Below are positions 34,735 through 42,341 of a DNA stretch of 64,000 bases, one piece after another. Both the position numbers and the translations under genes were made by a program. Numbering within the stretch: position 1 is the stretch's first letter; each line of letters opens with the position of its first letter. Under the pieces are notes generated by a model. That model was not told the origin of the DNA, ran no database searches, and saw nothing but the letters and a program-made list of their open reading frames with translations. Where the stretch lies: assembly GCA_047602305.1 (NCBI GenBank), contig JASGHO010000001.1:3038001-3102000 (forward strand), in the 5' to 3' direction. The DNA is from Ancrocorticia sp047602305 (lineage in GTDB: Bacteria; Actinomycetota; Actinomycetes; Actinomycetales; Actinomycetaceae).

Positions 34735-35627
34735 GCGAACACCTTTCCTGGGAAGGCGAGCGTGCGTTCGATCATGCCGTCGCTGGTCATGCGCACGCCG
34801 TGTACACCGAAGCGTTCCCATAGTTCGGAAGGGGAGAGAAAGAACAACGCGGTTGCGGCGCCGTCGGCGAGCATCGCGGTGTCCGCCAGTGCCCAGGTGG
34901 CGACGACGTCGTGTACCGGCTGCCCGGAGCGCCCATCGAGGATGTGGTGAAGTCCGTTTCCCCAGGTGCGACGGTTATCTGCCGAGGCACAGATAGCCCC
35001 TTCGGAGATCTCCACCAGGCCGACCGCGCGACGCGGGTCGCGCGGGTGCTCCAAAGCGATGCGCACGGGCTCTGCCGCACGCCGGATGCGCAGGTCGCCC
35101 GAGGCATCGACGATGGACGACCCTGCGCCAAGCCCATCGAGAACGTCGCCAACCAAGTCCACCAGCAGGCCCTTTCCGGCCGCACCGATATCGATGGTGA
35201 CGGGCCGCGTCGTCGTCACAGTACTGCCGTTGACCTGGGCCACTTCCTCCCAGGCAGGTGGCGTTAGCGCAGGTAGCGTCGCAGCCGGGCCGTAACCGAG
35301 CGCCGCCAGAGTGTCGCCGACGAACGGCGTGACGCCACCGGCAGTTGCCTCATAGAGCGCGCGGTAGAGCGCGAAAAGCCGCTCCGCCTCGTCAGGGAAT
35401 CGGGTGGTGCCCGCTGACCCCGCCGCCAACGCAACCAGGGAATCATCCCGGAAGCGCGACCAGACCCGGTCGAAGCGTGCGATCCGCTCGCGCACGGCAT
35501 GCTCGCCGCCAGGGGCGAGCAGCGGGAACGCTTCCACCCGCCACGGCACGCCGATGGCGTCAAAGTGCAGGTCAAGGGCTGAGGAAACCGCGGATGGGGA
35601 GGGATATTCGGTGGTCAACAGGGGCAT
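34731..35627 (-). CDS. apbE: FAD:protein FMN transferase
   Basis: A 298-residue ApbE-family enzyme that attaches FMN covalently to Thr/Ser of exported flavoproteins, using FAD and Mg2+. Family blocks seen are RFDRVWSRFRDDS (the usual R.M..FDPDS.. region), DIGAAGKGLLVDLV (the usual DLGGIAKGYAVD), IVDASGDLRI, and the late DVVATWALADTAMLADGAATALF with the conserved Asp near the metal site. No signal peptide or lipobox is seen, so this copy may act in the cytoplasm or at its membrane. It lies between the FMN-binding lipoprotein gene (10 bases upstream) and the fused reductase gene (overlapping), which identifies the lipoprotein as its likely substrate. Confidence 0.92.
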   Translation of the reverse strand: MPLLTTEYPSPSAVSSALDLHFDAIGVPWRVEAFPLLAPGGEHAVRERIARFDRVWSRFRDDSLVALAAGSAGTTRFPDEAERLFALYRALYEATAGGVTPFVGDTLAALGYGPAATLPALTPPAWEEVAQVNGSTVTTTRPVTIDIGAAGKGLLVDLVGDVLDGLGAGSSIVDASGDLRIRRAAEPVRIALEHPRDPRRAVGLVEISEGAICASADNRRTWGNGLHHILDGRSGQPVHDVVATWALADTAMLADGAATALFFLSPSELWERFGVHGVRMTSDGMIERTLAFPGKVFA

Positions 35628-35637
35628 GGTGGCGTCC

Positions 35638-36165
35638 TCAGGCCCGGGCCTCGGCGGCGATCTGGCTGACCGCGTCGTTGAAGCCGGCGCTGGTGAGCGA
35701 GGAGCCGGCCACCTTCGAGACGTCGAGGTCGTCGATCGCGACGCCCTCCACCTGCGAAGCGATGTTCTCGATGAACTCCGACTGGTAGCGCAGCGAGTCG
35801 CCCTGCTCGGCGCTGCCGTCGACGCTCACGGCGCTCACGACGTCGTCGGCCAACGTGAGGGTGACCGTCACGGACTCCCGGCCGCCCGGGGTGGTGTACG
35901 CGCCGGAGGCCGTGTACTCCCCGTCTTTGTAGGTGGAGGATGAAGCGGCGTCGGTGTTTTCGGTGGTCTCGCCGGTTTCGGTGGTTTCGGTGGTTTCGGT
36001 GGTTTCGGTGGTTTCGTTCGCCGTGACATCGGAGCTGGTGGCGCTGCCCGCGGCTTCGGCGGCTTCTGCGTTCTCGTCGGTGGATGCGCCACAGGCGGCA
36101 AGTGTGGTGGTCAGAGCGATTCCGGCGAGGAAAGTGCCGAGAACGGGGTGGGGTTTCGATGCCAT
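35638..36165 (-). CDS. FMN-binding-domain lipoprotein
   Basis: A 175-residue lipoprotein. The signal peptide ends in LTTTLAACG with the lipid-bearing Cys at about 25. A Thr/Glu-rich linker follows (about 45-68; TETTETTETTETGE), encoded by nine-base tandem repeats. The FMN-binding domain (about 78-175) starts at YKDGEYTASGAYTTPGG and ends with the flavinylation-type motif VAGSSLTSAGFNDAV, in which a Thr or Ser would receive FMN from ApbE. It would be the outer electron acceptor of the fused reductase in the same operon. The final acceptor (for example ferric iron, given the iron locus next door) is not shown by the sequence. Repeat number in the linker may vary. Confidence 0.87.
   Translation of the reverse strand: MASKPHPVLGTFLAGIALTTTLAACGASTDENAEAAEAAGSATSSDVTANETTETTETTETTETGETTENTDAASSSTYKDGEYTASGAYTTPGGRESVTVTLTLADDVVSAVSVDGSAEQGDSLRYQSEFIENIASQVEGVAIDDLDVSKVAGSSLTSAGFNDAVSQIAAEARA
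35974..36017. repeat. 9-bp in-frame tandem repeat coding for Thr/Glu linker
   Basis: Almost five copies of the nine-base unit GGTTTCGGT run head to tail inside the FMN lipoprotein gene. They encode the TETTETTE linker on the minus strand. The repeat keeps the frame, so copy-number change would only alter linker length. Confidence 0.8.
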
Positions 36166-36303
36166 GGTCGATGTCCTTCGTAATTCGTTGAAAGTTCAAG
36201 CGTTCGCAACGATACGGAGGGTGACTATGGTCCCGCTTTGAGTTTTCTGTGAAAAAGATGTGAAGTGGCGTGGACCACCTGGCGTCGAAGGTCGACGACG
36301 ACG

Positions 36304-36513
36304 TCACCCGGCGTCAGCATCGAGCCAGGCAAGTTCGTCGTCGCGTAATGGGGTGGTGAGGTCTTGTCCGATCTCTTCTTGTTCGCGCACTCGCGCGGCG
36401 TCTATTTCTGTGCCCCAGCCATTGAGGACCTTGGTCGAAACAGGCTGTTTGGTCTTGGGCTTCAACGTTGCCAGAAGGGTGACCAACCGGGATTCCATTC
36501 GTTCATCGCTCAT
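36304..36513 (-). CDS. Small hypothetical protein downstream of the AraC-type regulator
   Basis: A 69-residue frame (MSDERMESRLVTLLATLKPK onward, ending DELAWLDADAG). It begins three bases after the regulator stop, within a repeated stretch (GTTCATCGCTCATC). Composition is protein-like, with a basic first half and an acidic second half. A second Met at residue 6 is another possible start. It could be translated by coupling with the regulator gene. I recognise no family, and no ribosome binding site stands out. Confidence 0.45.
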   Translation of the reverse strand: MSDERMESRLVTLLATLKPKTKQPVSTKVLNGWGTEIDAARVREQEEIGQDLTTPLRDDELAWLDADAG

Positions 36514-36516
36514 CGT

Positions 36517-38145
36517 TCATCGCTCAGTGCGGGCAGCCACAGATTTGCGGTACTGGCTTGGTGGTGTCCCATAAAAGCTGGTAAATGCGCGACTGAAGCT
36601 GCGTAGATGGGTGTAGCCCACGCGGCGTGAGACGTTGTCGGGTCTTGCGCCGTGCTCCAACAGGTCACGGGCAACTTGCATCCGAGCGGCATGCTGCCAG
36701 CGCAGGAACGTCATCCCGGTCTCGCGCCGGAACGCTTCGTGAATGTCGGCGTCGAGCACAGTATCGCGGGCTGTTCGCATTTGCTGGAGGAAGTGGGTGG
36801 CGACGGCGTGCGCGCGTGCGTCCTCGGGCATGGGTATCGTGCGGGCGCGTTGGGAGGCGAACTGTTCAAGAAACAGATCGAGGATGTCGAGCGGGTCGAA
36901 GCTCTCGGGACGCAACGGTGTACGGGTTGCGACCGCTCTATGTAGTAGGTACGTGTTCCAGTTCGGAGGGAAGTGCGCGCGCAGCGGCTCGGTGATCCGG
37001 GTGTGACCCGGAGGGAGCCAGCAGATCGGCAGTGCGATGGAGTCTTCCAGATTGCCTGCCTGATGCTCGATGCCAGCGGGGATCCAGATGGCATCCCCCG
37101 TGTGGCGTGGGTAGTTGGACTCGCCGATGTGCAAGTAGCTCTCTCCGCGATAGGTCCATGCGAGCACGTGTACCTCGTTGGTGTGCCAATCGGTATGCGT
37201 AGCAGGCAATGGGGGTGGTTCTGAGGGCAGTGTGGCTGTCTGTGTGAGAAGCCGTCCGATCGCGCTGGTGGCTCGCTCGGCGGCGACGCGAGGTGATGGC
37301 GCGCGGGATGGGTCGATGGTGTGAGCGGCGTAGTCGCTGGGGGTGATGCCATAGTGCTCACGGAAGGCTCTGGTGAAGCCGTTGCGGCTTGAGAATCCGA
37401 CTTGAATCGCCGTCTGCTCGACGTCGTCACCGGCGGCGAGAAACTCGCACCCTACCGCTAGGCGGATGAGGGTGCGCCACTGCGCGAAGGTCAGACCGGT
37501 AGCGGCGAAACCGCGCCGCAGCGTGGAGACGCTGCACGCTACCAGCCGCGACCACTCTTCGATGCTGTGGTCGAGCGCGGGATTCGTGCGTAGTCGCTGG
37601 GCCACCAGATACGCCCCTGGAGCCGTTGGTAGGTCTGGCTCCTTACCGGGGATGAGGGACTCTCTCTGCACAGGCTTCTCACGTGCCGAGGGTGGTGTGC
37701 TCTTACCTGCGAGGAGATCGACCAATGAAGACGGCGAGTAGCCGAACTTGCCGTAGCCGTCGTTGGGCCACTGTACGGCGTGCAGGATCAGCCAGTCGTG
37801 CCAGGAGCTGGGAACGTCGAAATGGGCCGGGCCGGATGGTGCTCTGGGCGCTGACTTTGGCGTAATGGCGTAAGGAAAGGCGACCGATCCTGCATCAAGG
37901 CTTGCCCGGCCGGGCAAGCCGGCCGGCACCCAGACCCCCTCACCCGCTGACACCCGGTAGGACGACCCGTCGTCCAGGTCGACTTGGGCCGACCCGGTGT
38001 GCACCCACAACAGCAGGTGCATGTCTCGTAACCACCCCGCCTCCATCCGCGAGGCAGGGATGACTGGGGGCTCGTCTGGCCCGATCGACTCTGCGGCCGC
38101 CACCGGCGGACTCTGCTCGGCTGAATCCGTGGCAATCTCTATCAC
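36517..38145 (-). CDS. Double AraC-type regulator (cupin-HTH-cupin-HTH)
   Basis: A 542-residue protein made of two complete AraC-like halves. Half one has a cupin-like sensor (about 35-120; HLLLWVHTGSAQVDLDD, GVWVPAGLPG) and a double-HTH at about 185-280 (VQTA-type helix EQTAIQVGFSSRNGFTRAFR). Half two has a cupin (about 315-400; VHVLAWTYRGESYLHIGE, DAIWIPAGIEHQAG) and a double-HTH at about 440-535 (DNVSRRVGYTHLRSFSRAFT, GTPPSQYRK). Ordinary family members have one such half. It is divergent from the siderophore operon, with a DtxR-type box between, so it probably activates iron uptake, perhaps after binding a siderophore. The start is a GTG at 38145 with only a weak ribosome binding site. 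Confidence 0.82.
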   Translation of the reverse strand: MIEIATDSAEQSPPVAAAESIGPDEPPVIPASRMEAGWLRDMHLLLWVHTGSAQVDLDDGSSYRVSAGEGVWVPAGLPGRASLDAGSVAFPYAITPKSAPRAPSGPAHFDVPSSWHDWLILHAVQWPNDGYGKFGYSPSSLVDLLAGKSTPPSAREKPVQRESLIPGKEPDLPTAPGAYLVAQRLRTNPALDHSIEEWSRLVACSVSTLRRGFAATGLTFAQWRTLIRLAVGCEFLAAGDDVEQTAIQVGFSSRNGFTRAFREHYGITPSDYAAHTIDPSRAPSPRVAAERATSAIGRLLTQTATLPSEPPPLPATHTDWHTNEVHVLAWTYRGESYLHIGESNYPRHTGDAIWIPAGIEHQAGNLEDSIALPICWLPPGHTRITEPLRAHFPPNWNTYLLHRAVATRTPLRPESFDPLDILDLFLEQFASQRARTIPMPEDARAHAVATHFLQQMRTARDTVLDADIHEAFRRETGMTFLRWQHAARMQVARDLLEHGARPDNVSRRVGYTHLRSFSRAFTSFYGTPPSQYRKSVAARTER

Positions 38146-38183
38146 AAGTGAACTTTATGATGCTTTACGCACCTTCTACAAGG

Positions 38184-38202
38184 TAAGGAGCGGCTAACCT
38201 TA
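38184..38202. promoter_or_regulatory. DtxR/IdeR-type iron box
   Basis: TAAGGAGCGGCTAACCTTA matches the known actinobacterial consensus TTAGGTTAGSCTAACCTAA at about 14 of 19 positions, with the right half (GGCTAACCT) intact. It lies in the 125-base gap between the AraC-type gene and the siderophore-interacting protein gene, where it could silence both promoters when iron is plentiful. Confidence 0.7.
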
Positions 38203-38270
38203 TTGGTGATTTAGGTGCCTGTGGATCAAGGTTGCCTCCGATCTAACCGTGACAATGATGAAGGATCAAC

Positions 38271-40130
38271 GTGCCAAAGACCTCCCGCTGCACCACCGTG
38301 CACCCGATGAGCATCCGCGAAGTGACCGTGGTCCGCGTTGCCGACGTCACCCCAGGAATGCGACGCGTGACCTTGAGCGGTGAGCAGCTGGGCGCCTTCG
38401 TTTCGACGAACGGATTTGACCAGCCAGAATTTGCTTCGCCCGGTTTTGACGACGACGTCCGGCTGTTCTTCTGTCGTCCCGGCGAGAGCGAGCCGGTGCT
38501 GCCGATCCAGAACGGACATGGGATCACACCTGTGAAGGATCCGCGGCCATTGGGGCGGGTGTACTCGGTGCGCCACTGGAATCCGGTGACCAAGGAGCTG
38601 GACGTTGACTTCGTCAAGCACGGAGTTGGTGTTGCGACGACGTGGGCCTACCGCGCCCAGCCGGGTGACCGTATCCACTTCCTCGGAATCGGCGCGTCGA
38701 AGGGGATGCCTGAAGCCGATTGGCTGCTGGTCGCCGGGGACGACACCGCGCTTCCAGCGATCGGTCGGCTGCTCGAAGAGCTGCCCAAGGATGCCCGGGC
38801 GCAGGTCTTCATCGAGGTCGCCAAAGACGAGCATCGCCAGGAGTTGCGTGAACTGCCCGGCGTTGAGGTGACCTGGCTGGTTCGCGACGGTGTCGAGGCA
38901 GGCACAACGGCTCTGCTTCTCGACACGATCAAGAGCGTGGCCTGGTGGGATGGCAGACCGTTCGCATGGGTTGCTGGGGAGCAGGCTGTTGTGCGTGATA
39001 TCCGCCGTCACTTGGTCGAGGACCGTGGCGTGCCGAAGGTGGATATCGAGTTCACCGGGTATTGGCGGCGCGGGCAGGTCACTGCGTTGGAATCGGATTC
39101 GGCAGTGCCCGACCCCAAGCGCAACACTGATGCGTTCGAGAGGTTCCATGATCTGGTCGAACTGGTCCCACCGATTGCGATCCGTACCGCCGTCACCCTC
39201 GGGATCGGTGATCTCATCTCCCGCGGCGTCACCGGGCTCGCAGAACTGACCGCGAAGAGCGGCGCAGACGAGCGCGCACTGGGCAAGCTCCTTCGCTATT
39301 TGCATTCCATCGATGTGCTGCGCGAGACCGAGCCCGGCCACTACGAGCTCACCGAGATCGGCGAGTGGATGACCCATGATGTTGTGCTCGACATACTGCA
39401 CACCGACGGCGTCGTTGGCAGGCAAGTGGCCGGTATCTTCGGCCTCACCGAGTCCATCCGCACGGGTCAGGCGGCCTACTCCTCGGTGACGGGCCAGTCG
39501 TTTAGAGACCTGCGTACCCAGCAGGAGTACGAGGACAGGTTCTTGGAACGGGTGGCGCGATTCCAGCCGACTCTCGCCGAGCCGATCGCCACCTCGGATC
39601 TGCTCAAGGGTGTCGAGCACCTGGTGATTCACTCAGGAGGGGCGGGCGCGCAGGCGCGGGAGTTCGTTGCGGTCCATCCCGATCTGCGGGTGACGATCTG
39701 TGCCCTGCCGGCCCAGGCTGACTGGCTGCGCCGTGACCTGCCGGCCACTATCCCCGATGACGACCAGCGCGCCAGAGTGAGCGTGGTCGAGCAGTCCATC
39801 TTCGAGCCTACCCCGACCGCCGACGCGGTGTTCATCATCCGCGCCCTCGGCCCCCTCCCCGATGCCGATGCCACCCACGCGCTGCGACGAGCTGCCGAGA
39901 ACCTTCCCATCGGTGGGCGCGTGTTGCTGATCGAGGACACCTTCCGCACCGACGACCTGGACGAACATGAGGCCGAGGCCGACTTGCTCGCCCTCACCCG
40001 CGACGGCACCGGCCTGCGCACCATGACCGAACTGAACACCGTCATTGAGGCCGTCGGCCTCCACCGCGCCGCCACCCACACCGTCGGCTGGGGCACAGAA
40101 ATCTATGAACTCGTGCCAGCAACACGCTGA
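38271..40130 (+). CDS. Siderophore-interacting protein fused to methyltransferase-like domain
   Basis: A 619-residue fusion. Residues 1 to about 265 are a siderophore-interacting FAD/NAD(P)H ferric-siderophore reductase, with the FAD motif RVYSVRHW, GDRIHFLGIG, LLVAGDDTALPAI and the late AWVAGEQAVVRDIRR and FTGYWRRG blocks. Residues about 290-619 follow the plan of small-molecule O-methyltransferases: a winged dimerisation region (FHDLVELVPPIAIRTAVTLG, LLRYLHSIDVL) and a Rossmann-like region. The SAM loop normally reading DVGGGxG is here VIHSGGAGAQ, so SAM binding is doubtful. The enzyme would release iron from imported siderophore in the cytoplasm. The GTG at 38271 follows AAGGA. It leads the iron operon behind a DtxR-type box. 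Confidence 0.88.
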   Translation: MPKTSRCTTVHPMSIREVTVVRVADVTPGMRRVTLSGEQLGAFVSTNGFDQPEFASPGFDDDVRLFFCRPGESEPVLPIQNGHGITPVKDPRPLGRVYSVRHWNPVTKELDVDFVKHGVGVATTWAYRAQPGDRIHFLGIGASKGMPEADWLLVAGDDTALPAIGRLLEELPKDARAQVFIEVAKDEHRQELRELPGVEVTWLVRDGVEAGTTALLLDTIKSVAWWDGRPFAWVAGEQAVVRDIRRHLVEDRGVPKVDIEFTGYWRRGQVTALESDSAVPDPKRNTDAFERFHDLVELVPPIAIRTAVTLGIGDLISRGVTGLAELTAKSGADERALGKLLRYLHSIDVLRETEPGHYELTEIGEWMTHDVVLDILHTDGVVGRQVAGIFGLTESIRTGQAAYSSVTGQSFRDLRTQQEYEDRFLERVARFQPTLAEPIATSDLLKGVEHLVIHSGGAGAQAREFVAVHPDLRVTICALPAQADWLRRDLPATIPDDDQRARVSVVEQSIFEPTPTADAVFIIRALGPLPDADATHALRRAAENLPIGGRVLLIEDTFRTDDLDEHEAEADLLALTRDGTGLRTMTELNTVIEAVGLHRAATHTVGWGTEIYELVPATR

Positions 40131-40178
40131 GCACAAACCCCTCCGACCCTTTATCCATCACTAGAAAGAGGAATCCCC

Positions 40179-41162
40179 ATGACAGCAACCTTCCTACGAC
40201 GCGGTGTAGCAGCGGTGGCCGCCACCCTGCTGAGCGCCGTCCTGCTCACCGCATGCGGCAGCAACAGTTCAGAGTCCGCCGGAGACGCCTCGTCGGGTGG
40301 CAGCGATCCGTCGTCGAACGACTCGGCGAGTTACCCGGTCACCGTGATTAGTGATTTTGGTGAGCTCACGCTTGAGTCGGAACCGCAAAGAATTGTTGCT
40401 CTCACACATCTGACCTTCGACACGTTGCTGGCTCTTGAGATCGAACCCGTGGGTGGTCTGGTGCCCACCGTCGTCATGAACAAGGACGCACCTTGGTACG
40501 AGGGAAAGCTCGATGACGTGGCATCAATCGACGGGGGCAATCGCAAGGAGATTGACTATGAGGCGATCGCGGCGCTGAAGCCCGACCTCATCCTCGCAGG
40601 TGGTGGGTTTGCAGGTGAGGATACCTGGGACAGGTTGAATGAGATCGCCCCAACCGCAGGCGATTTCAAGGTGCCCGGCGAAGACAATTGGGTGTCGACC
40701 TTGAAGAACATTGGCGTGCTGACCAACAACGAAGCGAAAGCGGAGAGCGTTCTAAGCAGCGTGCAGAAGAAGATCGACGATGCCACCGCTTCCTTCAGCC
40801 TTGAAGGAAAAACAGCGCTGTACGCGACCGCCTACCAGGGAAACTACATGGCCTTCATCAGTCCAGATGACAAAGTCAATCAGATCTTCGCACAATTTGG
40901 CATGTCTCTACCGGACGGCCTAGAGGGTCAAGATCAAGCGGCCATCAGCATGGAGAACTACCAACTATTGGATGCCGATATCCTGTTCTTCGCAGCATCG
41001 ACGGTAAGCGAGGCGACAACTCTTGATCGAGTTCCTGCCGTTGCGGAAGGTCGGGTCGCCTACGTCGACGACACGTATGCGCTTGGACTTGTCTCTCCGT
41101 CAGCCCTCAACCTTCCCGTGCTGATCGACGACGTGCTCGTGCCAGCCTTTAAAACGAGCTGA
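40179..41162 (+). CDS. Ferric-siderophore ABC transporter, substrate-binding lipoprotein
   Basis: A 327-residue binding protein of the FecB/FepB type. The signal peptide ends in LLTACGSN with the lipid-bearing Cys at about 25, followed by a Ser/Gly/Asp linker to about 50. The two-lobed TroA-like fold follows (PQRIVALTHLTFDTLLAL, YEAIAALKPDLILAGGG, LLDADILFF, PAVAEGRVAYVDD). A long helix (about 180-205) links the lobes, as in siderophore-binding proteins. It has an AGAAAGAGGAA site before the ATG and is followed about 110 bases later by two FecCD permease genes. Base usage in its middle is less GC-rich than in its neighbours. The ligand cannot be read from the sequence; catecholate siderophores are suggested by the Fes-like esterase downstream. 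Confidence 0.93.
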   Translation: MTATFLRRGVAAVAATLLSAVLLTACGSNSSESAGDASSGGSDPSSNDSASYPVTVISDFGELTLESEPQRIVALTHLTFDTLLALEIEPVGGLVPTVVMNKDAPWYEGKLDDVASIDGGNRKEIDYEAIAALKPDLILAGGGFAGEDTWDRLNEIAPTAGDFKVPGEDNWVSTLKNIGVLTNNEAKAESVLSSVQKKIDDATASFSLEGKTALYATAYQGNYMAFISPDDKVNQIFAQFGMSLPDGLEGQDQAAISMENYQLLDADILFFAASTVSEATTLDRVPAVAEGRVAYVDDTYALGLVSPSALNLPVLIDDVLVPAFKTS

Positions 41163-41273
41163 CCATGCCACAGCCGGAAAGCCCATCGTTGAATTCGGTG
41201 GGAGCAATAGTGCAACAAGGTGTGGGCTTGGGGCCGGATGTGTGCCCATCCGGCTCCTGACGAAGGGACACGG

Positions 41274-42341
41274 GTGACGATCTCTATAACGCCTTCTCGT
41301 CAGCCTTCCACCGCTGGTCCCGGCGCCGAAGACCAGTCACAGGCGACGCGTTCGGTGCGGCGAGCGGTGGGGCTGGTGGTGGCTTTCGGGTGCATGGTGG
41401 TGTTGATTCTGCTTAGCATTGCGCTGGGATCGAAAGGCATTCCGCTCGTCGATGTATGGCACGCGTTGTTCACTCCCGACGGCAGCGAAAACGACTACAT
41501 CATTGAGACGCTGCGTATCCCGCGCACCATCGTCGGGCTTGTGGTGGGCGCCGCGCTCGGGCTCTCGGGGGCGTTGATTCAGGCCCTGACCCGTAATCCG
41601 CTGGCCGAGCCGGGTATCCTGGGCGTGCATGCCGGGTCCGCATTCTTTGTCGCCCTCGCGATCGGACTACTCGGCGTCACTGACATTACTGGCTACATGT
41701 GGTTCGCCTTCACCGGTGCACTGTTGGTGACGGTGATGGTGATGCTGCTCGGCTCGACCAGAAACGGTAGCTCACCCATCATGATGGTCTTGGCCGGAGT
41801 GTCCATCGGCGCCATCCTGGGCGGAGCAACCTCCGCGTTGACATTGACGAACCCGGACGCGTTTGATCAGATGCGTGGCTGGAATGCCGGCTCCATCGTC
41901 GGACGACCCCTGGAGATACTGTGGCCGATCCTGCCCTTCCTGGTCATCGGGATGATCCTCGCCTTCATTGTGTGTGGACCACTGAACGTCATCGCGTTAG
42001 GTGATGACCTCGCCGTCGCCCAAGGCGTCCACTTGGCCCGCACCCGCCTCCTCGCTATTACCGCTCTGACTTTGTTGGCGGGCGGGGCCACCGCCATCGC
42101 CGGACCGATTGGCTTCGTTGGGCTCATGGTGCCGCATGTGGCTCGCTGGATTACCGGGCCGGATCAACGCTGGATCTTCACCTACAGCATCCTCCTCGCA
42201 CCCTCCCTGCTGCTGGCCTCCGACATCATTGGACGGATCATCATGCGCCCCAGCGAGATCCCCGTCGGGATCATCACCGCCTTCATTGGAGCCCCCATCC
42301 TCATCCTCCTGGTACGGCGCAAGAAAGCAAGCGCACTATGA
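41274..42341 (+). CDS. Ferric-siderophore ABC permease, FecCD family (first)
   Basis: A 355-residue membrane subunit with about nine or ten segments. FecCD landmarks are IIETLRIPRTIVGLVVGAALGLSG (in two parts, about 80-103), the ALIQALTRNPLAEPGILGV block, and the late GPIGFVGLMVPHVAR with the coupling-loop Gly that contacts the ATPase. The N-terminal 40 residues are a polar cytoplasmic extension. I use the GTG at 41274, which has GAAGGGA upstream. It overlaps the second permease gene by four bases (ATGA). The two would form the heterodimeric channel that takes ferric siderophore from the binding lipoprotein. No FecE-type ATPase gene is in the operon. Confidence 0.93.
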   Translation: MTISITPSRQPSTAGPGAEDQSQATRSVRRAVGLVVAFGCMVVLILLSIALGSKGIPLVDVWHALFTPDGSENDYIIETLRIPRTIVGLVVGAALGLSGALIQALTRNPLAEPGILGVHAGSAFFVALAIGLLGVTDITGYMWFAFTGALLVTVMVMLLGSTRNGSSPIMMVLAGVSIGAILGGATSALTLTNPDAFDQMRGWNAGSIVGRPLEILWPILPFLVIGMILAFIVCGPLNVIALGDDLAVAQGVHLARTRLLAITALTLLAGGATAIAGPIGFVGLMVPHVARWITGPDQRWIFTYSILLAPSLLLASDIIGRIIMRPSEIPVGIITAFIGAPILILLVRRKKASAL

